From Alphaproteobacteria bacterium (GTDB lineage Bacteria > Pseudomonadota > Alphaproteobacteria > Micavibrionales > Micavibrionaceae): a stretch of 64,000 bases of DNA. A program made the position numbers and the translations under genes. Below are positions 19,114 through 29,030 of the stretch, in pieces (the first letter of the stretch is position 1; each line of letters begins with the position of its first letter). The notes below the pieces were generated by a model. That model saw only the letters and a program-made list of their open reading frames with translations, did not search any database and had not been told where the DNA came from. Location of the stretch: assembly GCA_009995045.1 (NCBI GenBank), contig JAACQG010000006.1, forward strand, positions 164,448 to 228,447. Reading direction: 5' to 3'.

Positions 19114-19214
19114 AAATCAAAACAGAAAGTGGGTGCGAAATTGATCCACTCGCGCTATACTATGAATTGAGCGTCACTTCTGACATCATCTTCTTATTCC
19201 AATCGGGACCATTT

Positions 19215-19817
19215 ATGCAGATTAAATTGATAACAAAAACAACACTTTGCGTCTTTGCAATGGCGTTTTTAATAGCGTCCCCGACCCTTGCGCAGGACGA
19301 AGTCAATGCAGCATCCCCAATTGATATTCTCCCCGCAAAAACAACAAAGACAGACACACCAACATATAACGACGCATACGACACGCATCCCCCGCTAAAA
19401 ATCAGCCCCGATAAATCCGAGCTTATCCGCCTTGATAAAGAAGCAGGGTCCATCATAGTCGGCAGCCCCTCTCATCTGAGCGTGCTAGCAGATAGTGCAA
19501 AAACGCTCGTGCTCGTCCCCCAACTTCCCGGCGCAACCTATGTCACAATTTTGGATAAACAGGGTGAAATCCTTATGCAGCGTCATGTGATTATCGGCAG
19601 CCCCAAGAAAAAATACGTCCGCATTCGCAAATCATGTAACGCCGACCAAGAAGGGTGCGAAAGCACACAGGTCTATTATTGCCCCGATATGTGCCATAAG
19701 GTTAACGTCGCGCAAGAAGCATCCGAAAGCAGATCATCTGGCACTGATATAAGACAAAGCGGTAGCGCAGCAACAACCGAAGATGTACTGGATGATTCAG
19801 CACAAGAAAAACAATAA
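19215..19817 (+). CDS. Exported protein with pilus-assembly secretin N-terminal-like domain
   Basis: A 200-residue protein with a signal peptide ending about AQ|D (near residue 28). Residues 70-135 (SELIRLDKEAGSIIVGSPSHLSVL...TYVTILDKQGEI) match the N-terminal domain of CpaC-type secretins (pilus assembly N-domain), but there is no secretin barrel. A cysteine-containing tail follows (CNADQEGCESTQVYYCPDMC). The ATG at 19215 is chosen because it directly starts the signal peptide. It stands before tadD, on the opposite strand from the main Tad block. It may help place the secretin or bind its ring in the periplasm; that is inference. Confidence 0.68.
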   Translation: MQIKLITKTTLCVFAMAFLIASPTLAQDEVNAASPIDILPAKTTKTDTPTYNDAYDTHPPLKISPDKSELIRLDKEAGSIIVGSPSHLSVLADSAKTLVLVPQLPGATYVTILDKQGEILMQRHVIIGSPKKKYVRIRKSCNADQEGCESTQVYYCPDMCHKVNVAQEASESRSSGTDIRQSGSAATTEDVLDDSAQEKQ

Positions 19818-19885
19818 AAACACCAATCCATCTAGGCGAATCGTCTGAGTTTTGATAAAAAAAGCATTAAATATAAGGGCAGAGA

Positions 19886-20608
19886 ATGAAACCATACCGC
19901 ATCAACAAAACAATCCTAATGGCCAGTTGCGTATTCGCGCTCGGTGCATGTCAAACGACAAGCAGCACATCGACACCACCACAAAGCAGATCATCAAAAA
20001 TCGACAACGCAATGCAACGCGCCGCAATTAGCGCAAAGCGCTCTGGCAATGCAAACAAATCATTATCCGTGCTTGAGCAAATATACAAACGCAACAGTAA
20101 CAATGAACAATCCGCAATAGATTACGCCGCAGCATTACGAAGAAATGACTACGTAAACCGTGCATCTATCATCATGGAGCCATTTGCAACAGACCCAGAA
20201 GCGTCATCAGCCTCTAAAACTGAATTTTCTGCCATTATGTTAGCAAAAGGCGATTATAAACTCGCCGAAAGATACGCCCAACAAGCCGTGACAAGAGATG
20301 AGACGAACCCCGAGGCATATCACTTCCTCGGCGTTGCATTAGACGCCCAAAGCGAACATGAAAAAGCCGAGCGCGCATTCCGCAAAGCGTTAGACCTCTG
20401 GGATGGCGACCCGACGAGCATCATGAACAACCTCGCGCTTAACCTCGCCTCACAAGGGCATCTTGATGAGGCTGCTGATATCCTTCAAAAAGCGCGCGAA
20501 GTCTCGCCTAACCGCGAAGAAATCGAACGTAATTTACGCATCATAACTGCGCTTCAACAATCAAACGGTATTCCAGTCCCCAAACCGAAAAAGAAACCGA
20601 CAATCTAG
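19886..20608 (+). CDS. tadD: TadD-like TPR lipoprotein
   Basis: A 240-residue outer-membrane lipoprotein candidate with a lipobox ending at C22 (FALGAC). Several TPR units run between about 50 and 225, as in TadD, which stabilises the Tad secretin. It is 68 bases behind the pilus N-domain gene and ahead of a strong terminator, facing tadC. Position next to the Tad genes supports the call over a generic TPR protein. Confidence 0.78.
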   Translation: MKPYRINKTILMASCVFALGACQTTSSTSTPPQSRSSKIDNAMQRAAISAKRSGNANKSLSVLEQIYKRNSNNEQSAIDYAAALRRNDYVNRASIIMEPFATDPEASSASKTEFSAIMLAKGDYKLAERYAQQAVTRDETNPEAYHFLGVALDAQSEHEKAERAFRKALDLWDGDPTSIMNNLALNLASQGHLDEAADILQKAREVSPNREEIERNLRIITALQQSNGIPVPKPKKKPTI

Positions 20609-20637
20609 GCTTCTGACATTGCGTTGTAGGAATGAAG

Positions 20638-20666
20638 ACCGCCTCCAAATGGGGGCGGTTTTTTTT
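20638..20666 (+). terminator. Terminator after tadD
   Basis: A nine-pair stem (ACCGCCTCC with GGGGGCGGT, one T-G pair) with loop AAAT is followed by eight T. It ends the tadD transcript and separates it from the convergent tadC. Confidence 0.88.
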
Positions 20667-20691
20667 GAGGACGCTAGATGCATAGAGGCAA

Positions 20692-21639
20692 CTACATACC
20701 TGCCGCGCCAGCCTGTATCCCCGCAGGACCAAGAATCACAATAAAGAGCGCTGGCAAGAAACATAAAATCATCGGTACAGTGAGTTTTGGTGGCAATGAC
20801 ATCGCCTTTTCCTCCGCGAGAGACATACGCATCTCACGAAGCTCTTCCGACATCACGCGCATCGCTTGTGATACAGACGTTCCGTATTGTTCAGCCTGAA
20901 TGAGAGATGTCGCGAAACTTTTCCCCGCGCCGCTACCAACCCGCCGCGCGAAATCCTGTAACGCTTGACGACGATCATTTAGCATCGCCATTTCCGCGCT
21001 CAATATACCAAGCTCCTCGGCCAATATGGGTGAGTGCTCCGCTATTTCTTCCGCAACACGGTCAACCGTTTGTTCCAAACCAATCCCCCCCTGCACACAA
21101 ATCAGCATCATGTCCAAAGAGTCAGGAAAAGATAAATTAATCTCAGTTTGTCTTTTTTGAATTTTGTTTTTAATCAAAATATCAGGCAGCTTGTACCCAA
21201 AAACTGCTGCACCTAATAACGACAACAAAACAGTTGTATCTCCGACGTCCGCGGCCTTAGGACTTGAAAATATAATCATTAAAATGACGCACAAAAATAT
21301 AGGTGCAACACCTTTTCCAATCATGAATTTAAGCGGCGCTGACGGATCTCTAATCCCCGCCTGAAGCAGGTTATCGCGCATATCCTCGCCCATTTTTCCC
21401 GCCAATTGCTGCACCTTATAAAAGCCAGCCATGGAATCTTTCGCTGATAGGTTTTGATCTTTTGCCTTGTAATGGCTTCCATCACGCGTCGCGTCAAAAA
21501 GCGCTTTTCGACGCTTGCCAATAACATCACGATAACGCTCCTTCTCATCGCTTTTGTTTAAAAACGGGAGCGCTATCCCCGCAAAAGAAAGTGCAGCAAG
21601 AAATGATACAATAACCGTAATAATCATTTGCTGATCCAT
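20692..21639 (-). CDS. tadC: Tad pilus inner-membrane platform protein TadC
   Basis: A 315-residue member of the T2SS-F family with an N-terminal membrane segment, a pair near 105-150 and one near the C-terminus. The central LPDILIKNKIQKRQTEINLSFPDSLDMM motif and the GIGLEQTVDRVA segment are typical of TadC. With TadB it forms the platform that the TadA/CpaF ATPase turns to assemble Flp pilin. It starts 7 bases after tadB in one operon and is the last gene of the block. Confidence 0.9.
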   Translation of the reverse strand: MDQQMIITVIVSFLAALSFAGIALPFLNKSDEKERYRDVIGKRRKALFDATRDGSHYKAKDQNLSAKDSMAGFYKVQQLAGKMGEDMRDNLLQAGIRDPSAPLKFMIGKGVAPIFLCVILMIIFSSPKAADVGDTTVLLSLLGAAVFGYKLPDILIKNKIQKRQTEINLSFPDSLDMMLICVQGGIGLEQTVDRVAEEIAEHSPILAEELGILSAEMAMLNDRRQALQDFARRVGSGAGKSFATSLIQAEQYGTSVSQAMRVMSEELREMRMSLAEEKAMSLPPKLTVPMILCFLPALFIVILGPAGIQAGAAGM

Positions 21640-21646
21640 AACTCAC

Positions 21647-22624
21647 CTAAACCCTAAAATTAATCATTTGCTTCATAATAAGAACACCAACACCCATCCA
21701 ACCAATAGCACCATAAAGCAGCATATTTCCGGTTCTGGTGGTAAACATCACTTCAAGATATTCGTAATTCAAAAAATAAAGCCCCAATGTCACGATCACC
21801 GGCAAAGACGCAATAATCGCCGCCGAGGCAACCGCCTCCGACGACAACGCTTTAATCTTACGCTTCAACTTAAAACGTGAGCGAATAACGCCGGATAAAT
21901 TCATCAAAACCTCTGATAGGCTCGATCCCGTCTGCGCTTGAATAGATAAGCCCGTTGCAAACATTTGCATCTCAGCCAATGGGATACGACGCATGGCTTC
22001 TTTCGCTGCCTCATGCAAGGGAACGCCAATCTTTTGCTGATCATAAATACGACCCATTTCATCGCCAACAGGTCCATCAAACTCTTTGGCAATCATCGAA
22101 ATTGCCTCCGACACGGGCATCCCCGCTTTTAACAAACGAACCGTCGCCTCAAGAGCGTCAGGAAATTCCATCAGAAATTTCTTCTGTCGATTGGCAGCCA
22201 TTTTTTTAATCACGAACCGCGGAAATCCAAACAAACCGATAAATGCAGCCAAAAACATGATCGTCGGCGTCTGTCCCATCGCATAAGCGCCACCAAGGAA
22301 GATAGCCAAACTAACAAGCGAGAAAACCCAAAACTGTTTCACACTCCACGACACGCCAGCCTGTTCCAGCATCATGCTGATCGTTGTTTTTGTCTTCGCT
22401 TTACTCTCTTCTTTCTCATCCCTAAGCTTTTTAGCGATATCCGCACGCCGTTTATTCTGTTCATCCGCATCATCAAGCTTAGCATCAGCGGCTCCTCGCT
22501 GCCCCGAGATCACACTCATAACCCGCTTTTTGCGCTCCGCCTCACGGTTCATCATCACCGCAACAATCGTCCCCGCAACAACAAGAACAACTACAACAGC
22601 TAAAATAATCGGCAGAAATTCCAT
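21647..22624 (-). CDS. tadB: Tad pilus inner-membrane platform protein TadB
   Basis: A 325-residue T2SS-F family protein. An N-terminal membrane segment at about 4-24 is followed by a charged cytoplasmic stretch (AERKKRVMSV, EQNKRRADIAKK), a membrane pair near 95-135, the F domain with FPDALEATVRLLKAGMPV, and two C-terminal membrane segments. It pairs with TadC. It begins exactly where cpaF ends, without a gap, which implies coupled translation. Confidence 0.92.
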   Translation of the reverse strand: MEFLPIILAVVVVLVVAGTIVAVMMNREAERKKRVMSVISGQRGAADAKLDDADEQNKRRADIAKKLRDEKEESKAKTKTTISMMLEQAGVSWSVKQFWVFSLVSLAIFLGGAYAMGQTPTIMFLAAFIGLFGFPRFVIKKMAANRQKKFLMEFPDALEATVRLLKAGMPVSEAISMIAKEFDGPVGDEMGRIYDQQKIGVPLHEAAKEAMRRIPLAEMQMFATGLSIQAQTGSSLSEVLMNLSGVIRSRFKLKRKIKALSSEAVASAAIIASLPVIVTLGLYFLNYEYLEVMFTTRTGNMLLYGAIGWMGVGVLIMKQMINFRV

Positions 22625-24283
22625 TTAATCAAACGCCTCTTCCATGGCTTCAAGCACATATTGGTCAACGCCATATTGACGCGCCTTATCGAAGAATTTG
22701 GGACGAAGCCCGGTCGAGCGATGCTTGGTAATCAACTTCCCGTTATCATCCTCACCTTCTATATCCAGCACAAAGAGATCTTGCATCGTAACAACCTCAC
22801 CCTCCATACCCGTAATTTCAGTCACATGTGTGGTTTTACGCGAACCATCACGAAGACGCTGCACTTGAATAATCACCTGAACCGCGCCCGCAATTTGCTC
22901 TCTAACCGCCGCTTGCGGCAGATTAAGCCCACCCATCGCAATCATGTTCTCCATACGAGACAAGGCCTCACGCGGGTTGTTCGCGTGAACTGTGCCCATC
23001 GAACCATCATGACCAGTATTCATCGCCTGCAGCAAATCAAATGCCTCTGGCCCGCGCACCTCACCCACGATAATACGTTCAGGACGCATCCGCAGACAGT
23101 TCTTAACCAAATCGCGCATTGTCACCTCACCCACCCCTTCAAGGTTAGGTGGACGCGTCTCAAGGCGAACCACATGCGGCTGCTGAAGTTGTAATTCACA
23201 GGCATCTTCGCATGTAATAATGCGCTCGCCCTGCTCAATATAGCGCGTCAGACAGTTCAGCATCGTCGTCTTACCCGAACCAGTACCGCCAGACACCAAA
23301 ACATTCACACGGCTGCGCCCGATTGCCTGAATGAGCTTCGCACAACTCGGCGTCATTGATCCAAATTCGAGCAATTTATCAAGCGTCAATTTATCTTTCG
23401 TGAATTTACGAATGGTCATGCACGCGCCATCCACGGCCAAAGGCGGAATAATAACATTCACACGCGAACCATCGGGAAGGCGCGCATCACAAATGGGCGA
23501 ACTTTCATCAACGCGACGCCCAATCGCGCCCACGATCCGCTGACATATCGTCGTCAAATGTTGGTTGTCTCGAAAATTAATATGCGTGCGCTCAATCTTA
23601 CCGTTTACCTCAATATATGTGGTATCAGGGCCGTTGATCATAATATCGGCAATATCATCGCGCTCGAGCAATTCTTCAAGCGGCCCAAAACCAAGCATGT
23701 CATCCGCACACTCCTTGGCGATGCTCTGTAATTCCGCAGGAGTTAGATCAAGATTTCTAAAGCGTGCAATCTCCTCTACCGCGCTGTAAACCTCTTCCCG
23801 CGCTGCTTTCGAATCCATCCGCGCAAGTGCCTTAAGGTCAATCCCATCGCGTAAATCAAGCCATATACGGTTGCGCGCACGCTGTAATCGTAATGTCGTA
23901 ATGCTGTCTGCGCCATCACCGACAGCTTCTTCAATCTCTTCTGCAAACGGGTCTTCATCCTTAACAGCTTTTGGCGTCGCATCAACTTTCGGCTTCTTAA
24001 GCACTTTCGCTTGCTGCTGTATTTTCGGCTCAACAGTCGTAATCTTCGGTTTCTCTACCGCAGCAATTACATCTACCTTTGGGGTATCAATAACCGGTGG
24101 AATTTTCTCACCCGCATTCTCTTCCTTAGGTTCTATTTCACGCTGATCCACAGAATCAGATTCAACCGCAAGATCATCAAGATAATGTGCAGCCTCTTGC
24201 ACATCATCTAATACGGAATCAGGTTTCGATACCACTTGTGGCTTCTTTTTCTTATTGGGTGTTGTTTGTTTTTTACCAAACAT
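22625..24283 (-). CDS. cpaF: Tad pilus assembly ATPase CpaF/TadA
   Basis: A 552-residue secretion ATPase that powers Flp pilus assembly. The first 120 residues are a charged Lys/Glu/Pro-rich tail; the catalytic part has the all-alpha N-domain, Walker [11 protein letters not shown] at 331-340, the Asp box [13 protein letters not shown] and the Walker B region [13 protein letters not shown]. The N-terminal tail is long compared with many CpaF proteins and may be a contact region. It follows cpaE by 32 bases and touches tadB. Confidence 0.94.
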   Translation of the reverse strand: MFGKKQTTPNKKKKPQVVSKPDSVLDDVQEAAHYLDDLAVESDSVDQREIEPKEENAGEKIPPVIDTPKVDVIAAVEKPKITTVEPKIQQQAKVLKKPKVDATPKAVKDEDPFAEEIEEAVGDGADSITTLRLQRARNRIWLDLRDGIDLKALARMDSKAAREEVYSAVEEIARFRNLDLTPAELQSIAKECADDMLGFGPLEELLERDDIADIMINGPDTTYIEVNGKIERTHINFRDNQHLTTICQRIVGAIGRRVDESSPICDARLPDGSRVNVIIPPLAVDGACMTIRKFTKDKLTLDKLLEFGSMTPSCAKLIQAIGRSRVNVLVSGGTGSGKTTMLNCLTRYIEQGERIITCEDACELQLQQPHVVRLETRPPNLEGVGEVTMRDLVKNCLRMRPERIIVGEVRGPEAFDLLQAMNTGHDGSMGTVHANNPREALSRMENMIAMGGLNLPQAAVREQIAGAVQVIIQVQRLRDGSRKTTHVTEITGMEGEVVTMQDLFVLDIEGEDDNGKLITKHRSTGLRPKFFDKARQYGVDQYVLEAMEEAFD

Positions 24284-24315
24284 AACGAACCTTTATGTCA
24301 GTTGTTATTGTTGAA

Positions 24316-25599
24316 TTATTTCGACGATAATTTACGCATCAAACCGCCTAGCAAGCCGCTGCCACTTCCGGCTTTATCCGCAGCATTATCAACTGTGAAA
24401 TCACCAGATACAATCTTTTGAACAACAGGCAGCAACGTAGATTTAACAAGCGTTTCACCGTCTTTATCGGACGTAATGCGGCGGCTAGCATTCTCATTAC
24501 CCTGAAATAGCTTTGCATCAAACGGCACAACAGCAGATACATTCAAATCCATTGCCGTTTCAATATCTTTCCTTGGCACATCTTGGCCACTTACCATACC
24601 TGACATATTGATAATCAACTCAATTCCATCATCCTCACCACCCCGAAGATCTTTAATCTCCTGGACTAAGCTGCGCGATTGACGCAAAGAAACCAGCCCC
24701 TGCGTCGAAACAAGGTTAATCTGATTAGCGCGTGTAATAACAACATTTTGTAACGCTTGCGGGCTGTGCGACAAATCCACGAAAACAACCGGATATTTCG
24801 CCATCAACACATCAATCATCATCTCCAATTGATCCGCACTGATCGATTGATCCAACATCACATCACTGCCACTTGCAAGAACGCTCAGCTTATCTGTGAC
24901 CTTATGGATCATACGATTAAAATTATCCTGATTCTCCGCTTCGATTTCTTTCGCCGCTTCAAGCAATGTTGTAACCGGCTCAAACCCAAGGCCGACACTC
25001 ATGGTCGACCAACCACCGCACGCATCAAGCAAAAATGTCTTTTGCCCCATAAACTCCGCTACACCACACGCCGCTGACTGACATAAAACGGATGTTCCGA
25101 CGCCGCCTTTCGCGCCTATAAACGCAATCAAGCGACTGCCCTTGACCCCGATTTTTTCAATCAAAGTCTTGGCACAAATCTCCGCCATCACATTCGCCAT
25201 AATAGGCTTAACGAGATAATCGCTAATCCCCATATCAATCAACTTACGATACAAATTCACATCGTTTTCAGGGCCAATAACAATCGCCGAAGTCCCCTCC
25301 GTACAATGCCCCGCCAGCTCTTCAAGCTTGGCCGTGAATGCTGCGTCAATTGTCTCTGTTTGCACAATGACAAGATCAGGGGATTCAAACTCTTGATAAG
25401 ATTGGATCGCGCTATTTACATCGCCATCTTCGACACCGACAACAACACGAGCAAAGCGCCAATCCGTCTCCAATTGTCGTGCGGACGCTAGCGTCTCTTG
25501 GTCTTTTGAAAATACAGCTATACTGGCCTGCGGCAATAAAATCGAATTGCCCTGCCCTTTACCCTCTGAATTTAAGCTCTGGTTTTCTACCGCGCTCAT
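24316..25599 (-). CDS. cpaE: Pilus localisation ATPase CpaE/TadZ
   Basis: A 427-residue protein that places the Tad machine at the cell pole. A receiver-like domain at about 25-145 is followed by a ParA/MinD-type ATPase with the deviant P-loop KGGVGTS (164-170). In the receiver part the usual phosphate-acceptor region is only loosely kept (IVQTETID), as in other CpaE proteins. It lies between cpaD and cpaF in the normal cpa order. Confidence 0.9.
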   Translation of the reverse strand: MSAVENQSLNSEGKGQGNSILLPQASIAVFSKDQETLASARQLETDWRFARVVVGVEDGDVNSAIQSYQEFESPDLVIVQTETIDAAFTAKLEELAGHCTEGTSAIVIGPENDVNLYRKLIDMGISDYLVKPIMANVMAEICAKTLIEKIGVKGSRLIAFIGAKGGVGTSVLCQSAACGVAEFMGQKTFLLDACGGWSTMSVGLGFEPVTTLLEAAKEIEAENQDNFNRMIHKVTDKLSVLASGSDVMLDQSISADQLEMMIDVLMAKYPVVFVDLSHSPQALQNVVITRANQINLVSTQGLVSLRQSRSLVQEIKDLRGGEDDGIELIINMSGMVSGQDVPRKDIETAMDLNVSAVVPFDAKLFQGNENASRRITSDKDGETLVKSTLLPVVQKIVSGDFTVDNAADKAGSGSGLLGGLMRKLSSK

Positions 25600-25697
25600 T
25601 AATATTGTCTTTCATCCGTCAATTTATTCTTTTTTACCGACTTATTCTATCAGAAATTCCTTATGAAACATTAACGATAGCCTATTATCTTAGCCCG

Positions 25698-26351
25698 TTA
25701 TTCTGATGACGATTCCCCATCAAGCGGCTCATTTTGAACCCCCGTTCTATAACCATCAACAATATTCGCCGCGCGACGTCCATCGGATGTATCTTGCGTC
25801 TCTCCCCCGCCCATTAAATCTTTAGGACGCGCGATTTGTTTTGCAAAGATGGAATCACGAGTGCATCCCAATTGATACCCTACAGGGGTATCAATATTAC
25901 GATCATGCATGCCCGGCATCATCTCGCAATCATCCGGCGCAGCAAGCGCGAATGAATCATAAGACACAACCGCTCGCGCAACATTCCCCTGCCCTTTTAC
26001 CGGCAGAATTGATGAATTAACATGCACACCATTCTTACGAAAATCCTCACTAATACGCGCAGCATGACTACTCGCATGCATCGCTGTATTTGTGCTTGAT
26101 TGAGGGTCATAAATAACCGTCAAATCCACATCACCGCCATCACCCTGACTGCTATAATGACGTGATAATGCTGCGATATACCCTGCATCCATTTTATCGA
26201 CACTAATATCTTCGAAAATCTCTTCTTGCTGCAGCTTCATTTTGTTCTGCGATAATTTGGTTTCTGAATGCACAATATTTTCACACCCCTGCAACAAAAA
26301 ACCACTCACTAGCACACTGGCTGACAACACTAAAACTTTATTCATTTTCAT
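25698..26351 (-). CDS. cpaD: CpaD-family pilus lipoprotein
   Basis: A 217-residue protein with a lipoprotein signal (lipobox FLLQGC, C23). The C-terminal half carries the CpaD pattern (DDCEMMPGMHDRNIDTP...LGCTRDSIFAKQIARPKDLM, near residues 140-180). CpaD is an outer-membrane lipoprotein that helps the Tad secretin. It sits between cpaC and cpaE as expected, with 98 bases before cpaE. Confidence 0.9.
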   Translation of the reverse strand: MKMNKVLVLSASVLVSGFLLQGCENIVHSETKLSQNKMKLQQEEIFEDISVDKMDAGYIAALSRHYSSQGDGGDVDLTVIYDPQSSTNTAMHASSHAARISEDFRKNGVHVNSSILPVKGQGNVARAVVSYDSFALAAPDDCEMMPGMHDRNIDTPVGYQLGCTRDSIFAKQIARPKDLMGGGETQDTSDGRRAANIVDGYRTGVQNEPLDGESSSE

Positions 26352-26383
26352 CGCTATATCCTCTTAAAATCACTATCAATGCT

Positions 26384-27874
26384 TTAATCCAGCAAATATC
26401 CAAATCCACCATCCATAGAAAACAGATCGCTATCAGTATTATATTCACGTCGAATATTTGCAGCAAAGGCCTGCGCCAATGGATAGCTCCGCTGCTTTGG
26501 AACATCTTCGACTACTTTTTCTTGCGCATATGGCTTCACAAGAAACGGTGTAACAATCACAACCAATTCCGTCTCATTGCGCTCAAAACCATGCGACGAA
26601 ACTAGATCACCGATAACCGGCGCTTTACTCACACCAGGCAATCCCGACATACTTTTCACCGCATCTGACTGCAATAATCCCGCAATCATAAGACTGGAAC
26701 CGCTCGCCATCTCTACCGTTGTCTGCGCGCGTCGAATATCACGCCCCGGAACGGTCAAATCCGCCAATATAACCGCATTTTCGAAATCAAGCGATGACAC
26801 CTCCGTATCCATCTGCAAGGAAATACGGTTTTCAGAAAGAACAATCGGTCTGAAGTTCAAAGACACACCAAACTCGCGAAATTCAACAACGACGTTACCA
26901 ACATTATCGCGACCAACAGGAACCGGAAATTCACCACCAGCAAGGAAACCTGCCTGCTCACCAGATACCGTTGTCAAATTCGGCTCAGCTAATATATTGG
27001 CTAAATTCTCTTTTTCAAGCGCCTCAAGGAAAAGCCCCAACTGGCCAACCCCTTTCAAACCTGTGTCCGCCAGAATACGAGCCGCACCGACTGGATCCTG
27101 CGACAATGCAATATTTGACGCGGCGCTTAAAGCATCCGTCCCGCCCAAAAAGCTACTAGGCTGCGTGCCGCCAAAAATTGTTGTTGCCGCCAATTCATTG
27201 GGATCATTCGTTGAGGTTTGAATGCCCAACTCACGCAACACATTGCGGGTGGCTTCAACAATTTTAACCTGCAACATAACCTGTTGCTCACCGCGCGTTT
27301 CAATTAAATTCGAGATAAGCTCATCAATCGTCTTATCATCATCTTGCAAATCACCTACATAATGCCCAACAAGATTAGAAATCTTAGATGCCGCATCAGG
27401 ATTCGACGCCGTTCCCGTTAAAATAATCTGGTCATGAATTGAGCCAACCTTCACATTTTCACCTGGAAACAGCTCATCCACCTTTGACTGAATTGCCATC
27501 AAATCGTATGTCACATGAATATCCAAACGCTTAACAATGTCGCCATTCTCGTCCAGCGCGATAATATTCGTGTCACCTACCTTTAAGCCAACAATATAAA
27601 GCTTGTCTGATTGCACCGCCATCACATCAATCAATGATGGGTCGGCAACCAACACATCCGCGAGCTCAGAACCAACACCAACCAATTCGGCCTTACCAAG
27701 TGTAATCTGAATAGGTTTATTCGTGATCACTGGCTTCATGTCCGCAAAATCCCCTTTCGCGGCAAAAACAGGCGAAAACGGAAGCGCACCAATCATTAAA
27801 CATGCCGCAAAAGCAAAACATGCAAATATTTTTAAGCGAGGTTGATATGATCGTTTCATAATTTTAGCTTTCAT
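26384..27874 (-). CDS. cpaC: Tad secretin CpaC/RcpA
   Basis: A 496-residue outer-membrane secretin. A long signal peptide ends near residue 38 (VFA). The pilus N-domain is at about 45-125, a BON-like domain at about 130-200, and the secretin barrel at about 240-445 with the VPVGRD gate region and the LPGVSKAPVIGDLVSS motif. An internal ATG (residue 6) could be the true start. It follows cpaB by 62 bases. It forms the pore through which the Flp pilus leaves the cell. Confidence 0.93.
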   Translation of the reverse strand: MKAKIMKRSYQPRLKIFACFAFAACLMIGALPFSPVFAAKGDFADMKPVITNKPIQITLGKAELVGVGSELADVLVADPSLIDVMAVQSDKLYIVGLKVGDTNIIALDENGDIVKRLDIHVTYDLMAIQSKVDELFPGENVKVGSIHDQIILTGTASNPDAASKISNLVGHYVGDLQDDDKTIDELISNLIETRGEQQVMLQVKIVEATRNVLRELGIQTSTNDPNELAATTIFGGTQPSSFLGGTDALSAASNIALSQDPVGAARILADTGLKGVGQLGLFLEALEKENLANILAEPNLTTVSGEQAGFLAGGEFPVPVGRDNVGNVVVEFREFGVSLNFRPIVLSENRISLQMDTEVSSLDFENAVILADLTVPGRDIRRAQTTVEMASGSSLMIAGLLQSDAVKSMSGLPGVSKAPVIGDLVSSHGFERNETELVVIVTPFLVKPYAQEKVVEDVPKQRSYPLAQAFAANIRREYNTDSDLFSMDGGFGYLLD

Positions 27875-27936
27875 TGTGATTTACGCAGACATTACATTTG
27901 AATATTGAAAATGCGACGGAACGCCTCATCTTCGAC

Positions 27937-28818
27937 TTAACGGGTTGGAACCGCCTGAACGGAATTACCACTATAAATTCGAACCGTGTTAGAAGTCGCA
28001 CCACTCTCTTTGCGGGCACGATCCATTTCCTCATAAACTTCTTCTTTGATTGATGTAAGACGCGCATCGGACACCGTTGGCCATTTACGCTCTAAAGTTG
28101 CGTCATCGCCAACACCACGCAGCACAAGGTTCAAATCGCCCATATCTGCCGCCAATGTTAATCGCTCTGCATCTTGCGCGCTCAGCGCCAAAGTAACCGT
28201 CTTACCAACTTTTATCTTATCGTCGGTCGCACGCTCCGCACTTTGATCAACAGCAAGAATTTTAACGTTCTGCAAAATTGTTTCCGTCGCAGTGTTATCA
28301 AGGCTAAGCGCCAGAGATTTCGCTACACTTGGGTCATCATCCGCGCTGCGCACATTAACCTTATACGTCAAAATCACGTCTACAAAATCACCAGGGCCAA
28401 TAAAGCCAGAAACCATACTCGCCGCTTTCACATCAATCGCCATCGCGCGCATGCCTGGCGCTAAACTCGCCGCTACAAAATTACCCTTAGCCTGCCCTAG
28501 TAAAGCCGATTTCATAACCGGCTCACCTTTGGCAATATTACGTGCCAAACGCCCCTCAAGAGCTTCAGATGCAGGCTGCTCATCTAACTGACGCACCGCG
28601 CCAGGGAACATGCTCGATTTGGGCCATGGCTGCCAACGCAAATCGCCATCGTTTAATTCCTGACCAATTTTCAAATCTTGAACCGCAACCAAAACATTAA
28701 TACGCGCTTCTTGAATAACTGCCTCTTCCTTACCGCCCATCATCACCTGTACCATCACCGCCACAAGAACAGCGACCAAAACGGCACCAGCCAAAACTAT
28801 TAAAACATTTTTATTCAT
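27937..28818 (-). CDS. cpaB: Flp pilus assembly protein CpaB
   Basis: A 293-residue periplasmic protein anchored by an N-terminal membrane segment (5-27). An SAF domain at about 40-110 (VAVQDLKIGQELNDGDLRW, IAKGEPVMKSALL) precedes the RcpC/CpaB C-domain with APGMRAMAIDVKAASMVSGF and GPGDFVDVILTY. It starts the cpaB-C-D-E-F-tadB-tadC block and has 211 bases before it, the likely promoter region. Confidence 0.92.
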   Translation of the reverse strand: MNKNVLIVLAGAVLVAVLVAVMVQVMMGGKEEAVIQEARINVLVAVQDLKIGQELNDGDLRWQPWPKSSMFPGAVRQLDEQPASEALEGRLARNIAKGEPVMKSALLGQAKGNFVAASLAPGMRAMAIDVKAASMVSGFIGPGDFVDVILTYKVNVRSADDDPSVAKSLALSLDNTATETILQNVKILAVDQSAERATDDKIKVGKTVTLALSAQDAERLTLAADMGDLNLVLRGVGDDATLERKWPTVSDARLTSIKEEVYEEMDRARKESGATSNTVRIYSGNSVQAVPTR

Positions 28819-28888
28819 GGTCTACCTCGTTAGAGAACAAAGAAAGGAAGAGTATTTGTTAGAAACACAGTGTTAATCTGGATTATAA

Positions 28889-28909
28889 AAAGAGCGGAAC
28901 ACCCTCTTT
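28889..28909 (-). terminator. Possible weak terminator after cpaA
   Basis: AAAGAG and CTCTTT can form a 6-base stem around a 9-base loop. On the minus strand it is followed by TTATAAT, so it may end transcripts from cpaA before cpaB. A 6-base inverted repeat ATGGCA/TGCCAT follows at 28919-28936. Both are small and could be chance. Confidence 0.35.
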
Positions 28910-29030
28910 AAGTCTGCTATGGCATAACTTTGCCATGGTTATTTATAAGTGTGCCTTTTTTAAGTTAACAATTCGTGAACCTAGAAAATTAAATGCAAAA
29001 TAAAAAATAAGTGTAAAAAAGCAGAGCGAC

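Noticed and set aside
19156-19161. TATACT as a promoter for the pilus N-domain gene
   Set aside because: It is a fair -10 box but no -35 box stands at the right distance, so it is not listed as a feature.
22661-23194. Plus-strand open frame of 177 codons opposite cpaF
   Set aside because: Shadow of the ATPase gene with no family likeness.
26577-27221. Long plus-strand open frame opposite cpaC
   Set aside because: It is the shadow of the cpaC coding frame; its residues are low in coding-like composition and the minus-strand gene has clear secretin motifs.
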